Source: Margaritifera margaritifera (lineage: Eukaryota > Mollusca > Bivalvia > Unionida > Margaritiferidae). From it: a DNA stretch of 64,000 nucleotides. This document shows, one piece after another, positions 40,301 through 44,085 of this stretch. The stretch is taken from the NCBI GenBank assembly GCA_029931535.1, contig JAQPZY010000689.1, positions 186,001-250,000 on the forward strand, in the 5' to 3' direction. The notes below the pieces were generated by a model. That model did no database searches and was not told where the DNA came from. It saw only the letters and a list, made by a program, of their open reading frames with translations. Position numbers and translations under genes: made by a program. The first letter of the stretch is position 1. Each line of letters starts with the position of its first letter.

Positions 40301-43300
40301 GCTTGACTATTAAAGGGCCTGGTGCTGTTTCATGACCATGTATGGTTGTGAGATGGTGATGGTCATTTTGTTTAGCTGTTTCAGGACCAGGTAAGACTGT
40401 GAAATAGCCTGGTGTTGTTTTGGTACTAGGTATAGGTTGCAAAAAGGTTTGGATTTTTTATGATCTTACCTTGTCCCATAAAGACATCAGGCTATTTAAA
40501 AATAGTGCTTGGTTGCAAAACAGCATGTGACAGTATCATACATTTTTTACATAAGTTTTGTATGATGTTTTCTAGTTAAAAATCAACATTGAATTAAGTT
40601 CTCAGTTTGTACCAGAACCTATTTGTTCAGAAAATACAATTAAGATTTTCCCACAGAATAAAGTAGATTGAAGTAACTAGTCTTTAAACTTCTTTCTTGA
40701 GAAGTAATGAATTATCATATATACTCACTTATAAGTGAATTCCAACTGCAAACAGCATAGACACTGATCTGCCATCACATAATGTGCCAGCAAATCAGGG
40801 TCTGTGTTGTTTGTTCTATTGATTACTCTTAACAAACTGCATAAACCCAGATCTACAAGCACATTATGCGAAAGCAAATCTGGGTCTGTGCAGTTTGCAG
40901 TTGGAATCGACTTCTAAGCAAGTACAAGTGGTAGCTCAAAAGACTGCTAAGCAAGTACAAATGGTAGCTCAAATCGACTTCTAAGCAAGTACAAGTGGTA
41001 GCTCAAATCGACTTCTAAGCAAGTACAAGTGGTAGCTCAAATCGACTTCTAAGCAAGTACAAGTGGTAGCTCAAATCGACTTCTAAGCAAGTACAAGTGG
41101 TAGCTCAAATCGACTTCTAAGCAAGTTACAAGTGGTAGCTCAAATCGACTTCTAAGCAAGTACAAGTGGTAGCTCAAAAGACTTAAGACATATATGGAAT
41201 AGTAATTATGTTTATTATGTCCTAAAATAAAAAACAAGTAATGCCATTATTTTAAATTTATTGTTAAGATGTAGCAAGTTTTCCATTATAATTTTACAGG
41301 ATATGATCCACATTGCTGACACTAAAGTTGCCCGTCGCTATGGTGACTTCTTCATCAGACAGATACACAAATTTGAAGAGGTACGTAGAGTTCAAAACAC
41401 CAAGTTGTACGCATACCGTATATACTCACGTATAAGACAATACCAACTGCAAACTGCATAGACCCAGATCTGCCGTAACATAATGTGCTAGCAGATTTGG
41501 GTCTATGCAGTAGAACAAACAACATAGACCCTGATCTGCCAGCGCATTATGTGATGGCAGATCAGGGTCTATGTTGTTTGCATTTGGACCTGGATAATAT
41601 GCGAGTGTATACGGTAAGTATTGTATCCTGTTTGACCATGTACATGTTACATATGCCAAGAGTCAGCACTCGGATTTTGAAATTTCTTGCATACATGTTC
41701 CTGATTTAATGTAAAAATTAACCTTTGATTGCGTGCTGTTATAGGGGTTAATTTTGATTACATCTTACGAAAGACACCAAGATTGATTTTTTTTTCCAGT
41801 CTCACTTTTGTTTTAATTAGATTTATTACAAAGGATTTATTTTACTCTAGAATATGTGTTGTTTCGTCTGCAAAGTTGTGACATTACTAAATATGATTGC
41901 AAAAGGATACATCAATCAGACATTATTATCTTCTCGCCAATGATGTTGGGAGGGGATATAGTGCTAAAACGTTTAGCCCGTTCATGTGTTCATTCATTTG
42001 TTCATTGGTTTGTTCATTATGCACTCAGTATCTCCGAGACTATTTTACCTATTTGGTATGTGGATGCCTGTCAGTAAGAGTAATTCAGCCATGCTAAAAC
42101 TAGGTCACTGTGACCTAATTTGCATGCTTAAGTGACTTTTATATATTCAGCTATTCATTAATTATACCCAGAATTTAGTAATAATTACACTTATACCTGA
42201 GGTGCATAGAGAATATCCACAATGGCCATCAAAGGCTTTTTCTACCGGTTAAGGCAGGAAATCAAGATGACCCTAGAAGCGACAGCTGCATGGCTAAAGG
42301 GGTTTATTAGATCAGAGTACTCTAAACTCTCACAGGATCAGGTACAACTCATGAAGATTTTAACTCACGAAATATGAGCAATTTCCATGAGCCTGGCCTT
42401 TAAACTTAATGTCTCAATTCAAGACATAGTGGAGTCAGTTGGCTGGAATGCTCTGTCTACTTTCTCCAGCTTTTATTTCCATAACATGGCCTCACAGAGG
42501 AGAGAACTGAATCATGTCGGGCTACTGATGGCTGCCCACACAGTTACTATTCCCCATTAATGACAGTACAACCTCAGACTCAGGCATGATCTTGCAACTT
42601 TCGCTGGATTTGTCTGGGAAACTTTTGAATGTAATACAATAGCCAGGTGTGGGGATCCCACAGGGATTGCCCTCACACGTGTATAAACCCATAATATTCG
42701 GTTGTGCTAACTTCAGATTAGGTGAAGTTAATCCTTTCAGAGTGATGTGGGTAGAGGTTGGATACTCAAGCATTTCCTCTTCCTCATCTCTTTTCTCCTA
42801 ATGTTAATGTCATCAGGTAATGTACTTGATGAAGAAAGGAAATTTTTTAAAAAAATGATGTTTCTCCAAAAATACTTAAAATATCACATTATTATCAGTT
42901 CCTCCCACCCTTCCCTGCAAATGTGAACATCCATTTAAAGTTTTTGCTCAAGCTCAAGCTGGTAAACATCTGGAATATGGGTGGCCACCATGTGGTAACA
43001 AGGGGAGTTAATATGTAAGAGTTATTTCCCTTTGTATGATATGATGATGGAAACATGTTTTTTCGTGTTTCAGAGAGGGCTGGATTTGAAGGTAGCAGAG
43101 GGTAATTTCCTAATGCTAATGTGATCGGGAAAGTATTTTTGGAGAATCATAATTTTCTCATATATTTCTTATGTTCAACCCCATTCCACTGACACTCAGA
43201 GAAAATATACATGGATGCATCTCAAGGAGAGTAACTCAGTCATATAAAGTTGGTCACTGTGACTGAATTTTCATGCTGTCTCAGTCTGTACATTGTTGGC

Positions 43301-43531
43301 TACTCTGAATGTGTTCGCGAGGGGATTTATGTTTACAAGTAAACACCTTGTCCTACGAAGTTGACCAATAAAAAATCATGGGAATTTCATCTGTACTTTA
43401 GATTGACAATTCCTAGAATCAAAATATAATCCATCTAAATAGCTAATTAGCATTTAGCTCTCAAAAATGAATCAAAATAATTCCTTTTTTAATTTCAGAT
43501 CACAAAGAGTTTGAAAAGTCTAAATGCCTAA
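1297..43531 (+). CDS. EIF3L: EIF3L, eukaryotic translation initiation factor 3 subunit L (3' part, 11 exons)
   Basis: The spliced product is subunit L of the cytoplasmic eIF3 complex, which binds the 40S subunit and helps recruit initiator tRNA and mRNA. Join: 1297-1387, 2017-2171, 3389-3559, 5245-5378, 16499-16604, 18530-18603, 29422-29479, 31399-31437, 34308-34400, 41300-41380, 43499-43531. This gives 1035 nt, or 344 residues plus TAA. All introns are GT-AG and all phases agree. Recognisable family strings include [58 protein letters not shown] and [20 protein letters not shown]. The C-terminal part (about residues 170-330 here) is the PCI domain that packs against other eIF3 subunits. Human EIF3L is about 564 residues, so roughly the first 220 are encoded upstream of the window. 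The identity is from recalled family sequence, not a search. Confidence 0.97.
1399..1614. mobile_element. Double-hairpin MITE, copy 1
   Basis: Inverted ends ccgtatatactcgtgtataa and tatacacgagtatatacag enclose two hairpins. The first stem carries acatagaccctgatctgc, the second gcatagacccagatctac. The left flank is TA. It is inserted 11 bp beyond the donor of the EIF3L exon at 1297-1387. Confidence 0.88.
2017..2171 (+). CDS. EIF3L: EIF3L exon 2
   Basis: 155 nt after the acceptor ttttttttcag. It completes the Gly codon and encodes [19 protein letters not shown] and the very conserved [20 protein letters not shown] segment. It ends at AAG before gtactg, on a codon boundary. Confidence 0.97.
2359..2561 (+). 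mobile_element. tRNA-derived SINE, family A, copy 1
   Basis: A tRNA-like head has a box A-like tagctcatttgg and a box B-like ggttagatacc. It is followed by a shared body (ctgcttcattgtgtccttgg, gcacttagctcccattttc). Perfect 12-bp flanking duplications ctatccaggaat are at 2347-2358 and 2562-2573. Confidence 0.88.
2648..2857. mobile_element. Double-hairpin MITE, copy 2
   Basis: Diverged copy with ends ctgtatgtacttgcttataa and cttgtgagtataaacag. Both hairpins are present. Its right end runs straight into a 64-bp tandem array. Confidence 0.85.
2861..3104. repeat. 64-bp tandem array at a MITE end
   Basis: 3.8 units of exactly 64 bp starting at 2861, 2925, 2989 and 3053. Each contains gtcaacttatctacaagta, which resembles a degenerate MITE end. 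Confidence 0.9.
3389..3559 (+). CDS. EIF3L: EIF3L exon 3
   Basis: 171 nt, exactly 57 codons, between atttgcag and the donor gtagag. It encodes [20 protein letters not shown], then [19 protein letters not shown] and [17 protein letters not shown]. This is helical-repeat sequence ahead of the PCI fold. Confidence 0.97.
3822..4012 (+). mobile_element. tRNA-derived SINE, family A, copy 2
   Basis: Same body as the copy at 2359 (ggcacttagatcccattttc, ttggcatgatatag), with box A tagcacagttgg and box B ggttcagtacc. Flanks gttactttcaaactg (3807-3821) and gctactttaacactg (4013-4027) look like an aged 15-bp target duplication. Confidence 0.85.
4787..4966. mobile_element. Double-hairpin MITE, copy 3 (one hairpin collapsed)
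   Basis: Ends ccatatgtactcgtgtataa and tacgcgagtatatacgg. The gcagtt-type hairpin is intact. The acaaca-type hairpin lost its middle, leaving catagacccagatgttgtt. Left flank TA, right flank TT. Confidence 0.85.
5245..5378 (+). CDS. EIF3L: EIF3L exon 4
   Basis: 134 nt after ttgtag, ending in the middle of a Gly codon before gtaagt. It encodes [38 protein letters not shown] and MLRLQK. The following intron is 11.1 kb and holds the inverted-end DIRS element and a pogo-like element. Confidence 0.96.
5400..6070 (+). repeat. Degenerate ~190-bp tandem repeat
   Basis: About 3.5 units sharing acaggataactttaccaag, ttggatttcaaccaaattta and 'gttatggcccctaattgccc'. It starts just after the donor of EIF3L exon 4. 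Confidence 0.75.
6430..7680. other. Intron with weak transposon-end traces
   Basis: Strings such as atgagcgaccacctg (about 6470-6560) and atgagagaccacctgtcttg (about 7636) resemble ends of mariner/pogo-type elements. I cannot define boundaries or a coding part. Confidence 0.3.
7681..7870 (-). repeat. Left inverted terminal repeat of DIRS copy a
   Basis: Reads gcctgctactaagcctgcct, then atccagcactactaaaagat, matching the complement of 12920-12950. It also carries the complement of the acacctggtggaggaaagg string near 12832. Confidence 0.8.
8191..8472 (+). pseudogene. DIRS ORF1 (gag) N-terminal zinc-binding part
   Basis: Reads [20 protein letters not shown], then [20 protein letters not shown]. 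The Cys-x2-Cys, His, Cys-Cys-Cys pattern followed by W-S is typical of the start of ORF1 in DIRS-type elements. It ends at a stop after 93 codons. Confidence 0.6.
9366..9776 (+). pseudogene. hAT transposase C-terminal (dimerisation) fragment
   Basis: 136 codons including [20 protein letters not shown] and [17 protein letters not shown], the W-W-G, P-x-L-S and S-x-A-E-S-x-F pattern of the hAT dimerisation region. It lies between the two halves of the DIRS gag, so it was probably inserted later. A 38-bp duplication (cagtattttaagaaagattt) marks its end. I could not find its inverted ends. Confidence 0.75.
10740..11163 (+). pseudogene. DIRS ORF1 (gag) remainder
   Basis: Frames here read [20 protein letters not shown] and, further on, [20 protein letters not shown]. 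They lie in the position of gag ahead of the polymerase. Frameshifted several times. Confidence 0.5.
11450..11745 (+). pseudogene. DIRS RNase H end
   Basis: Two frames together give [18 protein letters not shown], then [18 protein letters not shown] and KMILIAPLR. These are the (V/I)DLFA-x-R-x-N-x-KLP-x-F and W-x-G-x-AFP strings that end the polymerase ORF in DIRS and related elements. It joins directly to gag sequence, so the reverse transcriptase was deleted. Confidence 0.7.
11800..12430 (+). pseudogene. DIRS tyrosine recombinase, C-terminal half (copy a)
   Basis: Includes KSHGT-type junk, then [66 protein letters not shown]. The H-x2-R, W-H and Tyr positions of the recombinase are all present. 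Stop codons and shifts occur upstream. Confidence 0.75.
12815..13010 (+). repeat. Right inverted terminal repeat of DIRS copy a
   Basis: Also recognisable at 27010-27250 and 42945-43165 (shared tagtagggctggat-type and taatgtgatcggg strings), so it belongs to the element family. Confidence 0.8.
13182..14712. mobile_element. Non-autonomous Tc1/mariner (pogo-like) DNA transposon, 1.53 kb
   Basis: Ends caccgctccctcgataactc and gagttatcgagggagcggtg are perfect inverted repeats of at least 20 bp, and TA lies on both sides (13180-13181, 14713-14714). The left end has an internal foldback (gagggcgcgagttaccgagg). The interior has no transposase I recognise. A minus-strand open frame of 80 codons (13364-13606) is unassigned. 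Confidence 0.85.
14715..15592. other. Intron sequence, nothing recognised
   Basis: AT-rich intron between the pogo-like element and MITE copy 4. No exon or repeat boundary is visible to me. Confidence 0.5.
15593..15809. mobile_element. Double-hairpin MITE, copy 4 (chimeric hairpin)
   Basis: TA-flanked ends cagtatatactcatgtataa and tacgcgagaatatatgg. The first hairpin has one arm of each type (left tagacccagatctgcc, right gatcagggtctatattg). The second is a normal gcagtt-type hairpin. Confidence 0.87.
16499..16604 (+). CDS. EIF3L: EIF3L exon 5
   Basis: 106 nt between catttcag and gtaagt. Its first base completes Gly, then [19 protein letters not shown] and [16 protein letters not shown]. The [12 protein letters not shown] core matches the family closely. 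The segment before it is more divergent, as it is between animals generally. Confidence 0.95.
16640..17900 (+). mobile_element. Tandem-core dispersed element, locus 1
   Basis: Unique head (agctgtac, tagaccagaaaagcttatgg), about seven degenerate ~150-bp cores (ggtcctaaatgaaaatggtg, gacatccaatatggccacc, 'ttttcac..aaaagacttctt'), then a tail (gaagaatatcagt, ttaaaaggaagaaatggtct). The same head and tail flank the cores at 44.8-47.3 kb. This resembles pearl/Helitron-type elements of oysters with variable core number. That assignment is by layout only. Confidence 0.7.
18382..18506. mobile_element. Double-hairpin MITE, copy 5 (merged single hairpin)
   Basis: TA-flanked copy of 125 bp. The left arm is the acaacatagaccctgatct type and the right arm the agatctgggtttatgcagt type, with everything between lost. 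It ends 23 bp before EIF3L exon 6. Confidence 0.87.
18530..18603 (+). CDS. EIF3L: EIF3L exon 6
   Basis: 74 nt after ctattacag, encoding [18 protein letters not shown] and HIPTIR plus two bases of a Ser codon, before gtaagaac. A collapsed MITE copy ends only 23 bp upstream of the exon, between the branch region and the rest of the intron. A 10.8 kb intron follows. Confidence 0.94.
19490..19618 (+). pseudogene. pogo-type transposase N-terminal fragment
   Basis: Reads [19 protein letters not shown], then [19 protein letters not shown]. This is the helix-turn-helix pattern (L-x-L-E-T-K-x-x-x-I-K-E-V-E-x-G) at the start of pogo/CENP-B-like transposases. It stops after 42 codons. Confidence 0.6.
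20287..20390. mobile_element. Possible 3' end of a pogo-like element
   Basis: ttatctcgacatccgctaat, cctcggacccgagg and acataaacgggtaggactgt form the repeated c/tcg-rich foldback common at pogo/Tigger ends. It is probably the other end of the element carrying the fragment at 19490. I could not place the matching left end. Confidence 0.45.
20400..22200. other. Intron sequence, nothing recognised
   Basis: No exon, no clear repeat. One 89-codon open frame at 20837-21106 has no similarity I recognise and no splice context. Confidence 0.45.
22211..22375 (+). mobile_element. Degenerate tRNA-SINE-like element
   Basis: Has a box B-like gcagatttaattccc and then ccagggcaagtcactttatt, the kind of body seen after tRNA-like heads. 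I see no clear target duplication and box A is poor. Confidence 0.45.
22400..23850. other. Intron sequence, nothing recognised
   Basis: AT-rich. Includes a poly-C tract near 23118-23140 and a CT microsatellite near 22710. No gene-like signal. Confidence 0.45.
24500..25100 (+). pseudogene. DIRS reverse transcriptase relic
   Basis: Frames read [58 protein letters not shown], then AVYLDNVL and [19 protein letters not shown]. The first metal-binding Asp (D-L-x-D-A-Y-F) is present. The usual Y-L-D-D is Y-L-D-N, so the second Asp of the pair is lost. Stops occur at about 24620 and 24913. Confidence 0.85.
25105..25420 (+). pseudogene. DIRS RNase H end (copy b)
   Basis: [20 protein letters not shown] and the shifted frames match the block at 11450-11745 of copy a. 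Confidence 0.65.
25753..25971 (+). mobile_element. tRNA-derived SINE, family B, 5'-truncated
   Basis: Starts within the head (aaggcgctcgcctttacaga) and ends aaaccaaacca. It interrupts the tyrosine-recombinase part of the DIRS copy. The uninterrupted order is seen in the other copy near 11755-11780. Confidence 0.85.
25970..26600 (+). pseudogene. DIRS tyrosine recombinase, C-terminal half (copy b)
   Basis: Reads [30 protein letters not shown] text and [15 protein letters not shown]. In the H-x2-R motif the Arg is Gln (AHEIQ), a change at a catalytic position. Frameshifts and stops confirm decay. Confidence 0.75.
27408..27624. mobile_element. Double-hairpin MITE, copy 6
   Basis: Full-length copy in the reverse order: gcagtt hairpin first, then acaaca hairpin. 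The loop of the second is cggcgcattatgcgactg. It ends tatgcgagtatagacag followed by TA. Confidence 0.88.
27625..28130. other. Intron sequence between MITE copies 6 and 7
   Basis: A short run of taaa/gtaaata near 27895-27925. Nothing else recognised. Confidence 0.5.
28135..28351. mobile_element. Double-hairpin MITE, copy 7
   Basis: TA on both sides. Same order as copy 6, with both stems nearly perfect. A 21-bp tandem repeat begins about 85 bp downstream. Confidence 0.88.
28438..28563. repeat. 21-bp tandem repeat, six units
   Basis: Units such as ctcacttctcccttaaattca. The length is a multiple of three, so one frame reads a seven-residue repeat (FSLKFTH type). The open frame begins inside MITE copy 7, so I do not call it a gene. 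Confidence 0.85.
28807..29058 (+). mobile_element. tRNA-derived SINE, family B, complete copy
   Basis: The head looks like a class II (long variable arm) tRNA: ggtggccgagtggtc as box A and gggttcgagtc as box B. The tail ends in aaaccaaacc. A 12-bp duplication ctttatttctgc is present on both sides (28795-28806, 29059-29070). It is a SINE and not a tRNA gene, because the body continues for 170 bp and recurs elsewhere. Confidence 0.9.
29422..29479 (+). CDS. EIF3L: EIF3L exon 7
   Basis: 58 nt after cttctttttcag. Completing Ser, it reads [19 protein letters not shown] and ends before gtaagt. It corresponds to the FLKLYTTMPVAKLAGFLDL segment of the vertebrate PCI domain. Too short for an ORF-length filter; found by homology and phase. 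Confidence 0.94.
29480..30211. other. Intron sequence, nothing recognised
   Basis: Degenerate phrases such as aacttctgaaggactcagta and aacttttgaaggatctctaa suggest an old tandem repeat. No coding signal. Confidence 0.4.
30220..31262 (+). mobile_element. hAT DNA transposon, 1.04 kb, internally deleted
   Basis: Ends cagagatgctgtcagg and cctggcagcatctctg are inverted repeats with one mismatch. The 8-bp duplication GAAGGTAT is perfect on both sides (30212-30219 and 31263-31270). It holds the end of a hAT transposase. Confidence 0.92.
30995..31144 (+). pseudogene. hAT transposase C-terminal fragment
   Basis: Reads [50 protein letters not shown]. This matches the C-terminal 'E-x-x-F-S-x-x-N-x-I-x-T-x-x-R-N-x-L' and 'DFxRA' strings of hAT transposases. 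Earlier parts ([20 protein letters not shown]) are in another frame. Confidence 0.8.
31399..31437 (+). CDS. EIF3L: EIF3L exon 8 (39-nt microexon)
   Basis: Thirteen codons, [13 protein letters not shown], between tatttttag and the donor gtatgt. It is in phase on both sides and aligns with the TEQEFRIQLLVFK part of the PCI winged-helix region. Skipping it would keep frame. Confidence 0.9.
31705..31752. mobile_element. MITE fragment before the 34-bp minisatellite
   Basis: caactacaaacagcatacac then ccagatctgctgtcacatta is one hairpin arm and loop of the MITE. No inverted end is left. The minisatellite starts about 20 bp on. Confidence 0.7.
31771..32864. repeat. 34-bp minisatellite with 17-bp sub-period
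   Basis: About 32 units of gtaccagtatttgtggcata plus ccagtattcctcat. Each unit is two related 17-mers (accagtatttgtggcat and accagtattcctcatgt). It is open in all three forward frames and in long stretches of the reverse ones because the unit has almost no stop triplets. The apparent 236- and 273-residue proteins here are by-products of the repeat. Confidence 0.95.
32930..33600 (+). mobile_element. Tandem-core dispersed element, locus 2
   Basis: Partial head (tctggcatccattagcaca), about three to four cores and the tail with agaacatcagtccctttgag, as at locus 1. It follows the 34-bp minisatellite. Confidence 0.7.
33942..34045. repeat. 37-bp tandem repeat
   Basis: About 2.7 units of tttaaatcttacaagaggaa plus gattaaaatcctgacag in the intron ahead of EIF3L exon 9. 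A trace of it precedes the duplicate block at 35.1 kb. Confidence 0.85.
34045..34306 (+). repeat. Intron block duplicated before exon 9 (copy X1)
   Basis: About 260 bp just upstream of EIF3L exon 9, including its polypyrimidine area, recurs at 35120-35395 at roughly 85% identity by eye. Shared strings include ttatttacttagctacatgt and ttccataattccttytagtt. Confidence 0.8.
34308..34400 (+). CDS. EIF3L: EIF3L exon 9
   Basis: 93 nt, 31 codons, between ttgtccag and gtaagc. It encodes [19 protein letters not shown] and [12 protein letters not shown]. The intron sequence upstream of this exon is duplicated at 35.1 kb, and the sequence downstream at 36.9 kb. Two possible alternative terminal exons follow before exon 10. 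Confidence 0.96.
34440..34650 (+). repeat. Intron block copy Y1
   Basis: Contains tgagccaatcagctgttatt and gtagtcccaaagaaaat, then ttttcctggagatttgc. The same series occurs in order at 36935-37075. Confidence 0.75.
34763..34979. mobile_element. Double-hairpin MITE, copy 8
   Basis: Flanked by TA. Starts cggtatatactcgcgtataa and ends tatacacgagtatagatcg. The acaaca hairpin comes first. Inserted between the exon 9 duplications. Confidence 0.88.
35120..35395 (+). repeat. Intron block copy X2
   Basis: Second copy of the block at 34045-34306. Here it is followed not by exon 9 but, 60 bp on, by the exon-like block at 35456. Confidence 0.8.
35456..35506 (+). CDS. Candidate alternative terminal exon, copy 1
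   Basis: After the acceptor ttattttatag the phase following EIF3L exon 9 reads [16 protein letters not shown] and then TAA. An AATAAA lies at 35549-35554. A second copy at 37252 has the same reading with mostly silent differences. If spliced to exon 9 it would replace the PCI C-terminal end. It could instead be a fragment of an unrecognised repeat, and no transcript evidence is available. Confidence 0.35.
   Translation, partial: VVSKLVPNTSKIVLVH
35641..35857. mobile_element. Double-hairpin MITE, copy 9
   Basis: TA-flanked, 217 bp, acaaca hairpin first. Starts ccgtatatactcatgtataa, ends tacacgagtacatatgg. The junction with the right TA makes ggtaagc. Confidence 0.88.
36045..36219. repeat. 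25-bp tandem array
   Basis: Seven units of ttacacagtagtttgttacc plus ctaca, the first more diverged, ending at a solitary MITE terminus. Confidence 0.9.
36220..36257. mobile_element. Solitary MITE right end (copy 10)
   Basis: gttggggcttgacttataag then ctagtatagatgg matches a MITE right end. The hairpins are absent, and a 25-bp tandem array occupies the place to the left. Confidence 0.65.
36935..37075 (+). repeat. Intron block copy Y2
   Basis: Second copy of the block at 34440, about 2.5 kb downstream, followed by the second exon-like block at 37252. Confidence 0.75.
37252..37311 (+). CDS. Candidate alternative terminal exon, copy 2
   Basis: After the acceptor gtttcttacag it reads [19 protein letters not shown] then TAA, in phase with EIF3L exon 9. 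Over the 16 shared codons, four differ from copy 1 silently and two change the residue (N to D, T to I). Similarity continues past the stop for about 70 bp, so the duplicated block is larger than the exon. Confidence 0.35.
   Translation, partial: VVSKLVPDISKIVLVHQNL
37540..37770. repeat. Degenerate short tandem repeat, part 1
   Basis: Repeated phrases of the form gaaatggcac, gccattttg and acctggt. Similar phrases recur at 40190-40520. Confidence 0.45.
37790..38225. other. Intron sequence, nothing recognised
   Basis: AT-rich sequence between the degenerate repeat and MITE copy 11. Confidence 0.45.
38233..38712. mobile_element. Double-hairpin MITE, copy 11, split by a SINE
   Basis: Left part 38233-38438 has the inverted end, the gcagtt and acaaca hairpins and the start of the right end (caacttacaagta). 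The rest of the right end (gactaataagcaagtacata) appears only after the SINE at 38439-38688. Confidence 0.85.
38439..38688 (+). mobile_element. tRNA-derived SINE, family B, inside a MITE
   Basis: Degenerate head (ggccatgggtggcagagagg), the family body (agtaacttcccgtgggtcag) and the tail aaaaccaaacc. It splits the right end of MITE copy 11. Confidence 0.87.
38868..39951 (+). mobile_element. pogo/Tigger-like element, 1.08 kb
   Basis: Ends cagtggtccccctcttaaac and ataagagtgggaccacag are inverted with small changes. TA lies on both sides. Subterminal ggcca repeats (tatacggccac, aaggccac) are present. A transposase start lies inside. Confidence 0.85.
39469..39610 (+). pseudogene. pogo-type transposase N-terminal fragment
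   Basis: Reads [20 protein letters not shown], then [15 protein letters not shown]. It is the helix-turn-helix start of a pogo-like transposase (L-x-x-E-x-K-V-K-x-x), and the catalytic region is absent. Confidence 0.65.
40190..40520. repeat. Degenerate short tandem repeat, part 2
   Basis: Phrases gcctggtgctgtttcatgac, gaccaggtaagactgtgaaa and related forms, in the same style as 37540-37770. Confidence 0.4.
40716..40931. mobile_element. Double-hairpin MITE, copy 12
   Basis: Diverged copy, acaaca-type hairpin first. Its right end (cgacttctaagcaagtaca) becomes the unit of the 34-bp tandem array that follows. Confidence 0.85.
40918..41180. repeat. 34-bp tandem array from a MITE end
   Basis: About eight units of gcaagtacaagtggtagctc plus aaatcgacttctaa. 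The first unit is the right end of MITE copy 12 and the rest is its flank. One unit has a 1-bp insertion (gcaagttac). Confidence 0.9.
41300..41380 (+). CDS. EIF3L: EIF3L exon 10
   Basis: 81 nt, 27 codons, between attttacag and gtacgt. It encodes [18 protein letters not shown] and IRQIHKFEE, the most conserved end of the PCI domain. A MITE copy starts 36 bp downstream of the exon. Confidence 0.97.
41416..41614. mobile_element. Double-hairpin MITE, copy 13
   Basis: TA-flanked, gcagtt hairpin first. The spacer between hairpins is reduced to tagaa. It lies 36 bp after EIF3L exon 10. The right junction reads acggtaagta, a strong donor-like string. Confidence 0.88.
41930..42184 (+). repeat. Dispersed repeat left of DIRS copy c
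   Basis: tgtggatgcctgtcagtaag, gagtaattcagccatg and ggtcactgtgac resemble gatgcatctcaaggagagta, actcagtcat and ggtcactgtgac at 43210-43262. DIRS copy c probably landed in this repeat. Confidence 0.55.
42185..43170 (+). mobile_element. DIRS-like retroelement 3' fragment (copy c)
   Basis: Begins at [16 protein letters not shown] recombinase text and continues to the family's right inverted end (ctaatgctaatgtgatcggg). In the recombinase part the GWH of the other copies is GWN, and the H-x2-R Arg is a stop. Located in the last EIF3L intron. Confidence 0.75.
43499..43531 (+). CDS. EIF3L: EIF3L terminal coding exon
   Basis: After ttaatttcag it reads [10 protein letters not shown] and stops at TAA (43529-43531). 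The vertebrate tail after FEE is LNRTLKKMGQRP, so the length and basic character fit. The following 500 bp have no further acceptor needed to complete the protein. Confidence 0.9.
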   Translation: MTKSLKSLNA

Positions 43532-44085
43532 GCATTGTGGCAATGGAGAATTTGTACCAGAACTTTAACATGGAAAATGTTGGGACAGTATTTAATTTTG
43601 TCATGTATACATCTTTGTACATTTCTGAATTTAATTGATTTATTGAAATCTATCACAAATAATCCCGCAGAATATTTTGGGAGGAAATGCTCTGAAGACG
43701 GCTTGCTTTATTGTCTCACATGCATATTGATGAAGGTAGTTCTCCACTAGCAGCACCAACGGCAGTGGCATCAGCAATGTGTTAAAGTTTTTGAAAGCCA
43801 AAACTGTGGTTTATATTGATAATCATATGGATGCAGGTGAGACACTGGGTTCTGCGGAACTTTTGCTTGAGGAATCGTGGACTTAACAAGAACAAGAACT
43901 GAAGATTTTTACATTTGCAGAAGAAGAAAACAATTAAGTATCCTCATTTGAAATGCGACATTTTGGATCTTTTTTTTTTGTCTTGGCCACTAGACAATTC
44001 TAAATGCTCAAATAAAAGTTGCATGTCATAAACATTTTGTGACAGACTCTTATGGAAAATAAAAGTGCTACCCCACTTTGGTATC
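43532..44085 (+). other. EIF3L: EIF3L 3' untranslated region
   Basis: Sequence after the stop codon with no recognised repeat in its first 500 bp. Two poly(A) signals bound its likely end. The end is inferred from these signals, not seen in transcript data. Confidence 0.6.
44011..44063 (+). promoter_or_regulatory. poly(A) signals of EIF3L
   Basis: AATAAA at 44011-44016 and again at 44058-44063, about 480 and 530 bp after the stop codon. Both are followed by T/G-rich sequence. Either could set the mRNA end. Confidence 0.55.

Noticed and set aside
42522..42773. Minus-strand 83-codon open frame
   Set aside because: Antisense to the DIRS recombinase relic (copy c).
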